DNA from: Cupriavidus agavae
Lineage (GTDB): Bacteria; Pseudomonadota; Gammaproteobacteria; Burkholderiales; Burkholderiaceae
Assembly: GCF_004217045.1 (NCBI RefSeq)
Contig: NZ_SGXM01000001.1
Coordinates: forward strand, 434,001-498,000
Length of the DNA: 64,000 bases
Reading direction: 5' to 3'
Part shown: positions 17,804 to 28,397 of the stretch, piece by piece
How positions within the stretch are numbered: the first letter of the stretch is position 1
Layout: every line of letters begins with the position of its first letter
The notes under the pieces: model-generated
Seen by the model: only the letters and a program-made list of their open reading frames with translations
Told to the model about the DNA's origin: nothing
Database searches by the model: none
Position numbers and translations under genes: made by a program

Positions 17804-18033
17804 CTACGCCGCGACGACCTTGATGCGGATGCCGCCGGCACCGCCCACGCCAACCACCTGGCCGGCGCGGATCTTGGCCGTCTTGCGCGATTCCGGCGCG
17901 CCGTCCACCGAAACCTCGCCCGAGGCAACCAGCGCCTTGCCGGCGCCGCCGCTGTCGCAGATCCCGGCCAGCTTGAGCAGGTCGTTCAGCGCCACGAACT
18001 CGCCTTCGAGCGGGAATGTGATCGTCTGCGCCA

Positions 18034-18034
<1 letters not shown>
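17804..18034 (-). CDS. S4-domain RNA-binding protein
   Basis: A 76-residue single S4 domain like E. coli YbcJ: FVALNDLLKLAGICDSGGAGK, then VASGEVSVDGAPESRKTAKIRAG (the two RNA-contact loops), and a short basic end. It probably binds structured RNA, perhaps ribosomal. The start codon ATG at 18034 overlaps the glnS stop (TAA, 18036-18034) by one base, giving TAATG, so translation is likely coupled to glnS. Confidence 0.8.
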
Positions 18035-19779
<1,745 letters not shown>

Positions 19780-20047
19780 GGTGGCGCCGCGTGGCATGCG
19801 GCTCGATAGGCGTTGCGGACGCCCCGGCGGTCGGACCGACCCCGGACGCAGTCCTGGCGTAACCTGGTAATTCGGAATGGCGCGATTTTACCGTGCTTGC
19901 GGGCCAACCCGTCAGCACCCGGTGATTTTAGGATTCGTCTCACACCGCGGACCGGCGAAGTGGTGCAGAATTCACCGCAGCTTTCTACTTCTCCGTGCGA
20001 CGTGATCGTCGCATGCCGCGCCCCGTCCCGCCGCAGGAACACATGCC

Positions 20048-21514
20048 ATGAATCCCGCTACTTCCGCTTCTGACCCCTTCCGATCCGTGGCCCCCGCCGA
20101 CGCGCTGGCCGGTCTCTGGCACGGCCTGGCGCTGCCGGACGCGGCGCTCGGGCATGTGCGGCTGTCGGGCGCCGATCCCATCCTGCCGTCGAGCTTCGCC
20201 ATCGGCGCGGCCGCGCAGGCCAGCCTGGGTGCCTCGGCGCTGGCGGCGGCCGCGCTCTGGGCGCAGCGTACCGGCCGCTGGCAGGAAGTGTCCGTCGACA
20301 TGCGCCACGCGCTGGCGGAGTTCCGCAGCGAGCGCTACCTGCGCGTCAACGGCGGGCCGGCGCCCGAGCTGTGGGACAGCATCGCCGGCCTGTATCCGTG
20401 CGGCGACGGGCGCTGGGTGCGCCTGCATACCAATTTCCCGCATCACCGCGACGGCGTGCTGCGCATCCTGCAATGCGCGGGCAACAAGGATGCCGTGCGC
20501 ACCGCGCTGGGCAAGTGGAAAGCCGAGGATTTCGAGCAGGTGGCGTCGGACGCCGGCATGGTGGTGTCCGCGATGCGCGCCCATGACGAATGGCTGGCGC
20601 ACCCGCAGGCCGAGGCGCTGCGGGGCCTGCCGCCGGTCATCATCGAGAAGATCGGCGATGCCCCGCCCGAGCCGCTGCCGGTGCTGCCGCCCCATGCCGA
20701 GATCAATGTGGATGCCCGGCCGCTGAGCGGCGTGCGCGTGCTCGATTTCACCCGGATCATTGCCGGACCCGTGGCGGGCCGGACGCTGGCGGCCCACGGT
20801 GCCGACGTGCTGCTGGTCACGGCGTCGCACCTGCCGTCGATGGAGGTGCTCGTGATCGACACCGGGCGCGGCAAGCGGTCCTGCCAGCTGGACCTGCGCG
20901 ATGCCGAGGACAAGCGCGCGCTGCACAAGCTGCTGCACGGCACGGACGTGGTGGTGCAGGGCTACCGCCAGGGCGGGCTGGACAAGCTCGGCGCCGGCCC
21001 CGAGGCCGCGGCGCGGGCCCGGCCGGGCATCGTCTATGTGTCGCTGTCGGCGTACGGCCATGTGGGGCCGTGGGCTGGCAAGCGCGGGTTCGATTCGCTG
21101 GTGCAGACCGCCACCGGCATCAACGGCGACGAAGCGCAGGCCGCCGGCAAGACCGAACCGGTGCCGCTGCCGGCGCAGGTGCTCGATCACGCCTCGGGCT
21201 ACCTGATGGCGCTCGGGGCGATGGCGGCGCTGCACCGGCGCGCCACGCAAGGGGGGAGCTGGCACGTGCGCGTGTCGCTGGCGCAGACCGCGCAGTGGCT
21301 CCGCAGCCTGGGCCGCGTGCCGGACGGCATGGCCACGCCGGACCAGCATATCGACGAGATTTCGGACCTGCTGGCGATCGAGGAGTCCGGGTTTGGCGAA
21401 CTGACCACGGTGCGCCATGCCGCCCAACTCTCGGAGACGCCGGCGCACTGGGCGCTGCCGTCGGTGCCGCTCGGCACCCACGCGCCGGAATGGCTGCCGC
21501 GCGGCAGCCGCTAG
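20048..21514 (+). CDS. CaiB/BaiF-type CoA transferase, unusual N-terminal half
   Basis: A 488-residue family III CoA transferase. The canonical N-terminal Rossmann motif GVRVLDFTRIIAGPVAGRTLA appears only at about residue 231, and the catalytic-Asp loop DHASGYLMALGAM comes later. The first about 225 residues look like a C-terminal CaiB portion (VRLHTNFPHHRDGVLRIL, then KWKAEDFEQVASDAG and SAMRAHDEWLAHP) without their own Rossmann start. This is a known two-part arrangement in some family III enzymes, but the substrate is unknown. Convergent with the PNPOx-like gene, 10 bases apart. Confidence 0.75.
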   Translation: MNPATSASDPFRSVAPADALAGLWHGLALPDAALGHVRLSGADPILPSSFAIGAAAQASLGASALAAAALWAQRTGRWQEVSVDMRHALAEFRSERYLRVNGGPAPELWDSIAGLYPCGDGRWVRLHTNFPHHRDGVLRILQCAGNKDAVRTALGKWKAEDFEQVASDAGMVVSAMRAHDEWLAHPQAEALRGLPPVIIEKIGDAPPEPLPVLPPHAEINVDARPLSGVRVLDFTRIIAGPVAGRTLAAHGADVLLVTASHLPSMEVLVIDTGRGKRSCQLDLRDAEDKRALHKLLHGTDVVVQGYRQGGLDKLGAGPEAAARARPGIVYVSLSAYGHVGPWAGKRGFDSLVQTATGINGDEAQAAGKTEPVPLPAQVLDHASGYLMALGAMAALHRRATQGGSWHVRVSLAQTAQWLRSLGRVPDGMATPDQHIDEISDLLAIEESGFGELTTVRHAAQLSETPAHWALPSVPLGTHAPEWLPRGSR

Positions 21515-21524
21515 CGCCGGCAGG

Positions 21525-22142
21525 TCAGTACAGCGTCTTGCGCAGCCGCTCGGGCAGTTCGCGGTCGTAGGCTTCGCCGTCGATGGCGTTCTGGCTCAGC
21601 GTGGCGACCATCGTGCCAGTGCTCGGCAGGGCGCTGCGCGCGATCTGCGCCTCGGGCGACCACAGGTGCGAGCGCACCAGCGCCCGCGCGCACTGGAAGT
21701 AGACGGTCTGGATGGCAATGACCAGCACCGTGGTCGGCGGCTTGCCGTCGACCGTGTAGCGTTCGAGCAGCGCGGGATCGGTCGAGATCGTCGCTGTTCC
21801 ACTAATCCGTAGCGTTTCGTTGATGCCGGGAATCAAGAAGAGCAGGCCCACGCGTGGGTCCGTCACGATATTGCGCAGGCTGTCGATACGGTTGTTGCCG
21901 CGCCGGTCCGGCAGCAGCAGCGTGCGGTCGTCGAGCACCTGCACGAAGCCGGGCGCATCGCCGCGCGGCGAGCAGTCGCCGCCGGTGGCATTGCTGGTCG
22001 ACAGCAGGCAGAACGGCGCCACCTCGACGAACGCCCGGTAGTGCGGGTGCAGGTAGTCCACTTCCTTGGCCAGCGAGGCCGGCGCGGGCTGGGCGTACAG
22101 CGTTTCGAGATCGGCGAGCGAAGTGATGGTGTGCGGGGGCAT
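21525..22142 (-). CDS. Pyridoxamine 5'-phosphate oxidase-like (FMN-binding) protein
   Basis: A 205-residue split-barrel protein with PNPOx hallmarks: FCLLSTSNATGGDCSPRGDAPG, then DRTLLLPDRRGNNRIDSLRNIVTDPRVGLLF and LRISGTATIS. It is not PdxH, which is encoded at 3248. Members of this subfamily bind FMN or F420/haem and are annotated as MSMEG_1061-like or general stress proteins; the reaction is unknown. Convergent with the CoA transferase gene. Confidence 0.8.
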   Translation of the reverse strand: MPPHTITSLADLETLYAQPAPASLAKEVDYLHPHYRAFVEVAPFCLLSTSNATGGDCSPRGDAPGFVQVLDDRTLLLPDRRGNNRIDSLRNIVTDPRVGLLFLIPGINETLRISGTATISTDPALLERYTVDGKPPTTVLVIAIQTVYFQCARALVRSHLWSPEAQIARSALPSTGTMVATLSQNAIDGEAYDRELPERLRKTLY

Positions 22143-22231
22143 GGCGGGGTCTCGGGCAGTCGGGCAGTCGGGCAGGGGCGGCGGGGCCTCCAGTATGCCG
22201 CAGCGGCGCGACGGAAGCCCCCGGCCGGTGT

Positions 22232-23092
22232 TCAGATCGTGACGGTGCCGCGCGCCAGCTCGATGACGCGGCCGCCGACGCGGATCGCCCCTTCTGCCGT
22301 CACGGTCAGGTCCAGCCGGCAGCGCCGGTCGACCTGTTCGCCCTGGTCCACTTCGTAGTGCGCCGGCAGTGCGTGGCCCGTGGCGAGCAGCCAGCCGCCC
22401 AGGTTCGCGCAGGCCGAGCCGGTGCCGGGATCTTCCGAGACGCCGCCGCCCTGCTTGGTAAAGAAATAGCGCGCCAGCACCTGGCCCGGCCGGGCCGGAT
22501 CGAAGGCAAACACATAGGCGGTCTTGCGGCCCAGGCTGCTTTGCGGCCAGCGGTCCAGCCGGCCGCTGTCAGGCTGCGCGCGGCGCACGGCGTCGGGTGT
22601 CCTGAGGGGCACCAACAACTGGTCCGCGCCGGTATCGACCCACATCGGCGACGCCGCCAGATCTTCCGCCGCCAGGCCGAGCAGCGAGGCCATTTCGGCA
22701 TCGGCCAGCCCGGCAGGGGCCGTCTTCGGGGCGCCCGCGTGCGGCGCGGTCAGCGTCCAGCGGTCGGCCTGCGCGGTGACTGGCACCACGCCCGCCTTGA
22801 ACGCCAGCGTCAGCGCATCGCCGGTGCCGGCAAGGTCGCGCACCACGTGCGCCGTGCCGAGGGTGGGATGGCCGGCGAACCGCATCTCGTAGCCCGGCGT
22901 GAAGATGCGCACGGCCGCCGTGGCCTGCCCGGACGGCAGCACGAACGTGGTCTCGGACAGGTTGAACTGCAGCGCCAGCGCCTGCATGGTGGCGTCGTCC
23001 ATCCCGCGCGCATCCTCGAACACGCAGAGCGGATTGCCGCCGAACGTGGATTCCGCAAAGACATTGACGATTCGGTAGCTGTAGCTCGGCAT
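22232..23092 (-). CDS. PhzF-family isomerase/epimerase
   Basis: About 286 residues with the PhzF pattern: VNVFAESTFGGNPLCVFEDA at the start, the catalytic Glu in FNLSETTFVLPS, RIFTPGYEMRFAGHPTLGTAHV, and the C-terminal SEDPGTGSACANLGGWL. PhzF proteins are acid-base isomerases of unknown substrates (phenazine in one case). I start at 23092 (MPSYSYRIVN); an ATG at 23122 is possible, and neither has a clear ribosome site. Divergent from gltS. Confidence 0.88.
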   Translation of the reverse strand: MPSYSYRIVNVFAESTFGGNPLCVFEDARGMDDATMQALALQFNLSETTFVLPSGQATAAVRIFTPGYEMRFAGHPTLGTAHVVRDLAGTGDALTLAFKAGVVPVTAQADRWTLTAPHAGAPKTAPAGLADAEMASLLGLAAEDLAASPMWVDTGADQLLVPLRTPDAVRRAQPDSGRLDRWPQSSLGRKTAYVFAFDPARPGQVLARYFFTKQGGGVSEDPGTGSACANLGGWLLATGHALPAHYEVDQGEQVDRRCRLDLTVTAEGAIRVGGRVIELARGTVTI

Positions 23093-23282
23093 GGTCGGAA
23101 GGCTCGAAAGGGTGGAAGACATCGCAAAAACGCCAGTGTACGGATGCCCGATGGCGGCGCCATGGACAGTTTCTGACCCGCTTGCCCTGACAGTTCCGCT
23201 ACGCTGCATTTTTGGACGATCGGCGATTGGCGATACCGTGGCCGATGCGAAGAATGGATGCTTTTCCCCAGGTAGACCATCC

Positions 23283-24476
23283 ATGCTGGAACTCAATAAT
23301 TACGAGACGCTCGTGGCGGCGTCGCTGGTGCTGCTGGTCGGGCGCAAGCTCGTGCAGATCACGCCGCCGCTGCGCACGTTCAATATTCCCGAGCCCGTGG
23401 CGGGCGGCCTGATCGTGGCGATCTGCCTGGCCCTGGTGCGCTACGCGCTCGACGTCAACGTGAAGTTCGATACCGTGACGCAGACCCCGCTGATGCTGGC
23501 GTTCTTTGCCACGCTGGGCCTGAGCGCGAACCTGGCCAGCCTGAAGCAGGGCGGCAGGTCGATCGGGATCTTCCTGTTCGTGGTGGCGGGGCTGCTCGTG
23601 ATCCAGAATGGCATCGGCGTGGGCCTGGCCAGCGCGCTGGGGCTGCACCCGGCGACGGGCCTGCTGGCGGGGTCTATCTCGCTGTCGGGCGGCCACGGCA
23701 CGAGCGCCGCCTGGGGTAGCGATTTCGCCAGGCAGTTCGGCATGACCTATGCCACCGAACTGGGCGTGGCATGCGCCACGTTCGGCCTGGTGCTGGGCGG
23801 CCTGATCGGCGGTCCGGTGGCGCGGCACCTGATGCGCAAGGTGGCCCGGCCGGCGGCCGAGCAGGATGCCGGCGACCCGCTGACGTTCGAGAATCCGCAG
23901 GCCGTGCGGCCCATCACGGCGTCCTCGCTGATCGAGACACTGGCGCTGATCCTGATCTGCCTGACCGCCGGCCACGCGCTGACGGACCTCGCGAAGGGCG
24001 TGGTGCAGTTGCCGACCTTCGTCTGGGTGCTGTTCGTCGGTGTACTGCTGCGTAACGGGCTGGCGGCGCTGGGCTGGTACACGGTGTTCGACCGCGCGCT
24101 GTCGGTGCTCGGCAACGTCAGCCTGTCGATGTTCCTGGCCATGGCGCTGATGAGCCTGCGGCTCTGGGAGCTGTCGAACCTGGCGCTGCCGATGCTGCTG
24201 ATCCTGGCCGTGCAGACTGCCGCGATGGCCGGCTACGCGGTGTTCGTCACGTTCCGCGTGATGGGCCGCAACTACGATGCGGCCGTGCTGGCGGCGGGCC
24301 ACTGCGGCTTTGGCCTGGGCGCCACGCCCACGGCCATCGCCAACATGCAGGCCGTGACCGATCGCTTCGGCGCCTCGCATCTGGCGTTCCTGATCGTGCC
24401 GATGGTTGGCGCGTTCTTCATCGACATCGTCAACGCCATCGTCATCAAGCTGTTCCTGAAACTGCCGATCTACTGA
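23283..24476 (+). CDS. gltS: Sodium/glutamate symporter
   Basis: A 397-residue inner-membrane protein with about 10 helices, the GltS size. Conserved pieces are LVLLVGRKLVQITPPLRTFNIPEPVAGG, the substrate-binding re-entrant loop SISLSGGHGTSAAWG, and the mirrored GAT-region AAGHCGFGLGATPTAIANM. It imports L-glutamate with Na+. It converges with ggt; together with the gamma-glutamyltransferase and binding protein nearby it could take up glutamate released from gamma-glutamyl compounds. Confidence 0.92.
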   Translation: MLELNNYETLVAASLVLLVGRKLVQITPPLRTFNIPEPVAGGLIVAICLALVRYALDVNVKFDTVTQTPLMLAFFATLGLSANLASLKQGGRSIGIFLFVVAGLLVIQNGIGVGLASALGLHPATGLLAGSISLSGGHGTSAAWGSDFARQFGMTYATELGVACATFGLVLGGLIGGPVARHLMRKVARPAAEQDAGDPLTFENPQAVRPITASSLIETLALILICLTAGHALTDLAKGVVQLPTFVWVLFVGVLLRNGLAALGWYTVFDRALSVLGNVSLSMFLAMALMSLRLWELSNLALPMLLILAVQTAAMAGYAVFVTFRVMGRNYDAAVLAAGHCGFGLGATPTAIANMQAVTDRFGASHLAFLIVPMVGAFFIDIVNAIVIKLFLKLPIY

Positions 24477-24492
24477 CCGGCGCCGCCGGGCA

Positions 24493-24526
24493 ATAAAAAT
24501 GGCGCCATGGGTTTCCCCATGGCGCC
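24493..24526 (-). terminator. Terminator after ggt
   Basis: An 11-bp stem GGCGCCATGGG (24501-24511) and CCCATGGCGCC (24516-24526), with a four-base loop. On the minus strand it is followed by ATTTTTAT, a T-run. It ends the leftward ggt transcript; on the plus strand there is no T-run, so gltS could read through weakly. Confidence 0.75.
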
Positions 24527-24565
24527 TCGCAGGACAGCTACTGCGGTACTACGGTACTGCCGGAA

Positions 24566-26191
24566 TCAGAATCCCACGGCCTGCCCGTCGCGGCGGCTGT
24601 CGCTGGCGGCCACGTAGCCGTGCTCGCCATCGTCGGACAGGCGCCAGATGAACTGGCCCGAGCCGAAATCCATATACGGGTCGTCGACCGACTTCAACTG
24701 GTGGCCACGGTCCTTGAGGCCGGCCACGGTGGTCGGGTCCATGGTCCCTTCAACGTCCAGCGTGAAGTCCCGGTTGACCTTCCAGCGCGGCGCACAGCAT
24801 GCGGCCTGCGGCTGCTGGTTGTAGTCGAGCATGCGCACCACGGTCTGCAAGTGACCCTGGGGTTGCATGTCGCCGCCCATCACGCCGAAGCTCATCTGCG
24901 GCTTGCCGTCCTTGGTCAGGAACGCCGGGATGATCGTGTGGAACGGGCGCTTGCCGCCTTCCACCACGTTGGCCGATTTCGGGTCCATCGAGAAGCCCAC
25001 GCCCCGGTTCTGCAGGCTGATGCCGGTGCCCGGCACCACCACGCCCGAGCCAAAGCCCATGTAGTTCGACTGGATGAACGAGATCATCATGCCGTTCTCG
25101 TCGGCGGCGGTCAGGTAGATCGTGCCGCCGGTGCGCGGCATGCCGAAATCGAAATGCGTGGCGCGTTGCATGTCGATCAGCTTGGCGCGCGACTTCAGGT
25201 AGGCGTCGTCCAGCATCTGCTCGGGCGTGACCTCCATGCTGCGCGGGTCGGCCACGTAGCGGTACAGGTCCGCGAAGGCCAGTTTCATGGCCTCGATCTG
25301 CAGATGCTGCGAATCGACCGAATCCACCGGCAGCGAGCCGACGTCGAACTGGTCGAGGATGCCCAGCGCCATCAGTGCGGCAATGCCCTGGCCGTTGGGC
25401 GGAATCTCGTGCACCTCGTGGCCACGGTAGGACTTGCTGATCGGCTTGACCCAGTCCGGGCGGAAGTTGCGCAGGTCGTCGAGCGTCATGGCGCCGCCGC
25501 ACGACTTGCTGAAGGCGGCGATCTTCTCGGCGATTTCGCCTTCGTAGTACGAGCGGCCCTTGGTGGCGCCGATCTGGCGCAGCGTCTCGGCGGCATCCCG
25601 GAAGACGAATTTCTCGCCCACGTGCGGCGCGCGGCCGTGGGGCATGAAGGTGTCGGCGAAGCCGGGCTGGTTCTTGAGGTCGGGCACGGCGGCGGCCCAC
25701 TTGTGCGCCACCACCGGCGGCACGGCATAACCGCGTTCGGCGATCTCGATCGCGGGCTCCATCAGGTCCTCGAACGGCAGCTTGCCGAAGCGCTCGTGCA
25801 GCGCCGCCCAGCCGGCGATCACGCCAGGCACGGTGACCGAGTCCCAGCCGCGTACCGGACGATTGGCCAGGCCGTTGCCATCGGCGCCGTACTTGTTCTT
25901 GAAGTAATCGGTGCTCCAGGCCGCCGGCGCCACGCCCGAGGAGTTCAGGCCATGCAGTTCCTTGCCGTCCCAGAGGATGGCAAAGGCGTCGCTGCCCAGG
26001 CCGCACGACACCGGCTCGACCAGCGTGATGGCGGCAGCGGCGGCAATGGCCGCGTCCACCGCGTTGCCGCCCTTGAGCAGCATGCGCAGGCCCGCCTGTG
26101 CGGCCAGCGGATGCGAAGTGGACACCACATTGCGCGCGAACAGCGGAATGCGCACGGTCGGGTAGGGGTTGGTCCAGTTGAAGGTTTGCAT
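24566..26191 (-). CDS. ggt: Gamma-glutamyltransferase, cytosolic YwrD-like type
   Basis: A 541-residue N-terminal nucleophile hydrolase that transfers or hydrolyses gamma-glutamyl groups (glutathione and similar). The small-subunit nucleophile is Thr357 in GGTIYLTAADENGMMIS; the downstream SNYMGFGSGVVVPGTGISLQNRG is the oxyanion region, in the YwrD form rather than the classical TTHFSVVD form. There is no signal peptide (MQTFNWTNPYPTV), unlike periplasmic GGT. It follows the Bug gene on the same strand, 86 bases away, with a repeat palindrome in the gap. Confidence 0.88.
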   Translation of the reverse strand: MQTFNWTNPYPTVRIPLFARNVVSTSHPLAAQAGLRMLLKGGNAVDAAIAAAAAITLVEPVSCGLGSDAFAILWDGKELHGLNSSGVAPAAWSTDYFKNKYGADGNGLANRPVRGWDSVTVPGVIAGWAALHERFGKLPFEDLMEPAIEIAERGYAVPPVVAHKWAAAVPDLKNQPGFADTFMPHGRAPHVGEKFVFRDAAETLRQIGATKGRSYYEGEIAEKIAAFSKSCGGAMTLDDLRNFRPDWVKPISKSYRGHEVHEIPPNGQGIAALMALGILDQFDVGSLPVDSVDSQHLQIEAMKLAFADLYRYVADPRSMEVTPEQMLDDAYLKSRAKLIDMQRATHFDFGMPRTGGTIYLTAADENGMMISFIQSNYMGFGSGVVVPGTGISLQNRGVGFSMDPKSANVVEGGKRPFHTIIPAFLTKDGKPQMSFGVMGGDMQPQGHLQTVVRMLDYNQQPQAACCAPRWKVNRDFTLDVEGTMDPTTVAGLKDRGHQLKSVDDPYMDFGSGQFIWRLSDDGEHGYVAASDSRRDGQAVGF

Positions 26192-26225
26192 GGTTGTCTC
26201 GTCGTTCGATACACGTTCTGTTCTA

Positions 26226-26256
26226 CTCCCCTCTCCCGCAGGGCGGGAGAGGGGAG
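26226..26256. repeat. Dispersed GC-rich palindrome, copy 2
   Basis: CTCCCCTCTCCCGC (26226-26239) and its perfect complement (26243-26256), with a three-base loop. It lies between bug and ggt, inside the probable operon. GGGGAGAG follows at 26265-26272, as near copy 1. A hairpin here could protect or attenuate the upstream part of the transcript. Confidence 0.8.
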
Positions 26257-26277
26257 AAAACCAAGGGGAGAGAAAAT

Positions 26278-27255
26278 TCAATCCACCTGAATCTTCCGAT
26301 CCTTGATCAGTTTGCCCCAGCGCGCGCTGTCTTTCTTCACCATCGCGGCGAACTGGGCGGGCGTGCCGCCGACCGGCTCGGCGCCGAGCTTGGCCAGGCG
26401 GTCCTTGACGTCCTGCGACTGGATGGCCTTGTTGAACTCGGCGTTCAGGCGCGCCACGATCTCGGGCGACAGGCCCTTGGGACCATAGATGCCGAACCAC
26501 GTGTCAGATTCAAAGCCGGGCAGGCCCGATTCGCTGGCCGTGGGCAGTTCCGGCGCCAGCGGCGATCGCTTCATGCTGGTCACGGCCAGCGCCTTGAGCT
26601 TGCCGTCCTTCACGTGGGGCATGCCGGACACGATGCTGTCGAACAGCACCTGCACCTTGCCCGAGATCAGGTCGGGCACGGCCAGCGCGGTGCCGCGATA
26701 CGGGATGTGCGTGATGAACACGCCGGACTGGGCCTTGAACGCCTCGGCGGTCAGGTGAACCACGGTGCCGTTGCCGCTCGACGCGTAGTTCAGCTCGCCC
26801 GGATGCTTCTTCGCGTAGTCGATCAGTTCCTTGACGTTCTTGACCGGCAGCGAGTTCGGTACCACCAGCACGTTGGTGGCGGTTGCCACCTGGCCGATCG
26901 GCGTGAAGTCGGATTCGGTGTTGTAGGGCAGGTGGGTGTTGATGAACGGGCCGATCGAGTGCGTGCTCGTCGTGGCGATCATGATCGTGTAGCCGTCCGG
27001 GGCGGCCTTGGCCGCCATGTCGGAGCCGATGGCGCCGCCGGCGCCGGGCCGGTTGTCCACCACGATCTGCTGGCCCATGTTCTGGCCGACCTTCTGGGCG
27101 ATGGCCCGCGCCAGCAGGTCCGTGGCGCCGCTGGCCGGGAAGGGCACGATCATCCGGATCGGCTTGGAGGGGTAGCTGTCCGCGCTGGCAGGCGCGGCGG
27201 CAAGGGTCAGGCTCGTGGCAAGGCCGAGGCCGAAAAGGCGTAGCCAGTGTTGCAT
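26278..27255 (-). CDS. Bug-family solute-binding protein (TctC-like)
   Basis: A 325-residue periplasmic binding protein with a signal peptide (about 1-25, ending APASA) and the Bug pattern: YPSKPIRMIVPFPASGATDLLARAI, then VVDNRPGAGGAIGSDMAAKAAPDGYT and YRGTALAVPDLISGKVQVLFDS. It would hand a carboxylate or amide ligand to a tripartite tricarboxylate transporter such as tctBA nearby. The LysR gene at 27430 is divergent and ggt is downstream, suggesting a gamma-glutamyl or related ligand; the ligand itself is unknown. Confidence 0.9.
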   Translation of the reverse strand: MQHWLRLFGLGLATSLTLAAAPASADSYPSKPIRMIVPFPASGATDLLARAIAQKVGQNMGQQIVVDNRPGAGGAIGSDMAAKAAPDGYTIMIATTSTHSIGPFINTHLPYNTESDFTPIGQVATATNVLVVPNSLPVKNVKELIDYAKKHPGELNYASSGNGTVVHLTAEAFKAQSGVFITHIPYRGTALAVPDLISGKVQVLFDSIVSGMPHVKDGKLKALAVTSMKRSPLAPELPTASESGLPGFESDTWFGIYGPKGLSPEIVARLNAEFNKAIQSQDVKDRLAKLGAEPVGGTPAQFAAMVKKDSARWGKLIKDRKIQVD

Positions 27256-27347
27256 CGTTGTTCTCCGGGCGGCAGGGCAGGGGCAGGAAAGCTCAAATTA
27301 TTCCGCGCGGCCGAACATAATGAAAGTTAATATTCCTTGCGTGATTG

Positions 27348-27362
27348 ACAAGAAAAACTTGT
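27348..27362. promoter_or_regulatory. Possible LysR-type operator between bug and the LysR gene
   Basis: ACAAG-AAAAA-CTTGT, an inverted repeat in an AT-rich part of the 174-base divergent gap. LysR proteins bind such imperfect T-N11-A dyads and regulate the divergent gene. It also reads TTGACAAG, which could be a -35 region on the plus strand. Position supports the idea; the protein-DNA link is inferred. Confidence 0.35.
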
Positions 27363-27429
27363 GAATCGTCCGGTCTTCGCCCTCGTTGAACCGCCTCCTC
27401 AGCGCGGCGCCATCCTTTCCACTCTTCCC

Positions 27430-28314
27430 ATGAGTACGATCCGCTTTCTGAAAACCTTCATTGCCGTGGCCGAGCAGGGCTCGTTCGCCGCGGCCGCCGG
27501 GCAGGTGGCGCTGACCCAGGCCGCCGTGAGCCTGCAGATGCGCTCGCTGGAAGAAGAGTTGCGCCGCGAACTGTTCGACCGGGGCGGCCGGGTGGCCGTG
27601 CTCAACGCCGACGGGCGGGCGCTGCTGCCCCAGGCCAGGCGGCTGCTGGCGCTCTACGAGGACATGCGGCTCCCGCTGTCGGGCGCGGGCGATATGGCGG
27701 GCGCCGTGGCGGTAGGTGCCGTGGTGTCGGTGATGGGCGGCCTGTCGCACGTGGTGGCCGAGATGAAACGCACCTATCCGGCGCTGGACGTGCGGCTGAT
27801 CGGCGCCAAGTCGTTCGAACTGGCGGCCATGGTGGAAAGTGGCGAACTCGACGCCGCTTTCGTCGTGGAAGGCTCGGCCCGGCTCGGTGGCACGCTGCAG
27901 TGGACGCCGCTCTACGAGGAGCCGCTGGTGGCCATCGCCGCCCGGGGCAGCGCCGGCGAGGATGCGCGGCAGGCGCTGGCATCGAACCCGTTCCTCCGTT
28001 TCGACCGCAGCCAGCGCACCGGCGCGCTGGTGGAGCGGGCGCTGCGGCGCGCGCACCTGCGCACCAACGAGTTTCTGGAGCTCAATTCGATCGAGGCGCT
28101 CGTGGAACTGGTGCGGCAGGAAGTGGGGGTGACCGTGGTGCCGCTGCTCAAGCGGGCACGCTGGCGCGACGACGAGGCGCTGCGCATCCTGCCGCTGCGC
28201 GCGGGCGGGGAGCCCACGGTGCGCACCATCGGCATGCTGGAGCGGCGCGACCACGGCCGGGTGCGCGTGACAGAGGCCATCCGGAGCGCCTGCGGGACGC
28301 TGTTCAACGGCTGA
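27430..28314 (+). CDS. LysR-family transcriptional regulator
   Basis: A 294-residue regulator: N-terminal winged helix-turn-helix (TIRFLKTFIAVAEQGSFAAAA through VSLQMRSLEEEL, about residues 2-60) and C-terminal effector-binding domain about 90-290. It lies between the divergent bug-ggt genes and the convergent tctA gene, so it probably controls bug-ggt and perhaps tctBA. A GTG at 27361 could add 23 residues, but the HTH begins normally at 27430. The effector is unknown. Confidence 0.85.
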   Translation: MSTIRFLKTFIAVAEQGSFAAAAGQVALTQAAVSLQMRSLEEELRRELFDRGGRVAVLNADGRALLPQARRLLALYEDMRLPLSGAGDMAGAVAVGAVVSVMGGLSHVVAEMKRTYPALDVRLIGAKSFELAAMVESGELDAAFVVEGSARLGGTLQWTPLYEEPLVAIAARGSAGEDARQALASNPFLRFDRSQRTGALVERALRRAHLRTNEFLELNSIEALVELVRQEVGVTVVPLLKRARWRDDEALRILPLRAGGEPTVRTIGMLERRDHGRVRVTEAIRSACGTLFNG

Positions 28315-28345
28315 AGCCGGCCCACGGGCGTTGGCGGCGGGCATG

Positions 28346-28374
28346 AAAAAGGGCGCCACGGTGGGCGCCCTTCT
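28346..28374. terminator. Bidirectional terminator between the LysR gene and tctA
   Basis: GGGCGCC (28351-28357) and GGCGCCC (28364-28370), flanked by AAAAA on the left and TTCTTC on the right. The two genes converge here, so it can end both transcripts. Confidence 0.75.
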
Positions 28375-28397
28375 TCGTTGCTCCGGGGAAGACCGGC

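Noticed and set aside
26192..26500. An N-terminal extension of ggt reaching into the Bug gene
   Set aside because: It is made of the palindrome translation and the Bug shadow frame. The real start at 26191 matches the family.
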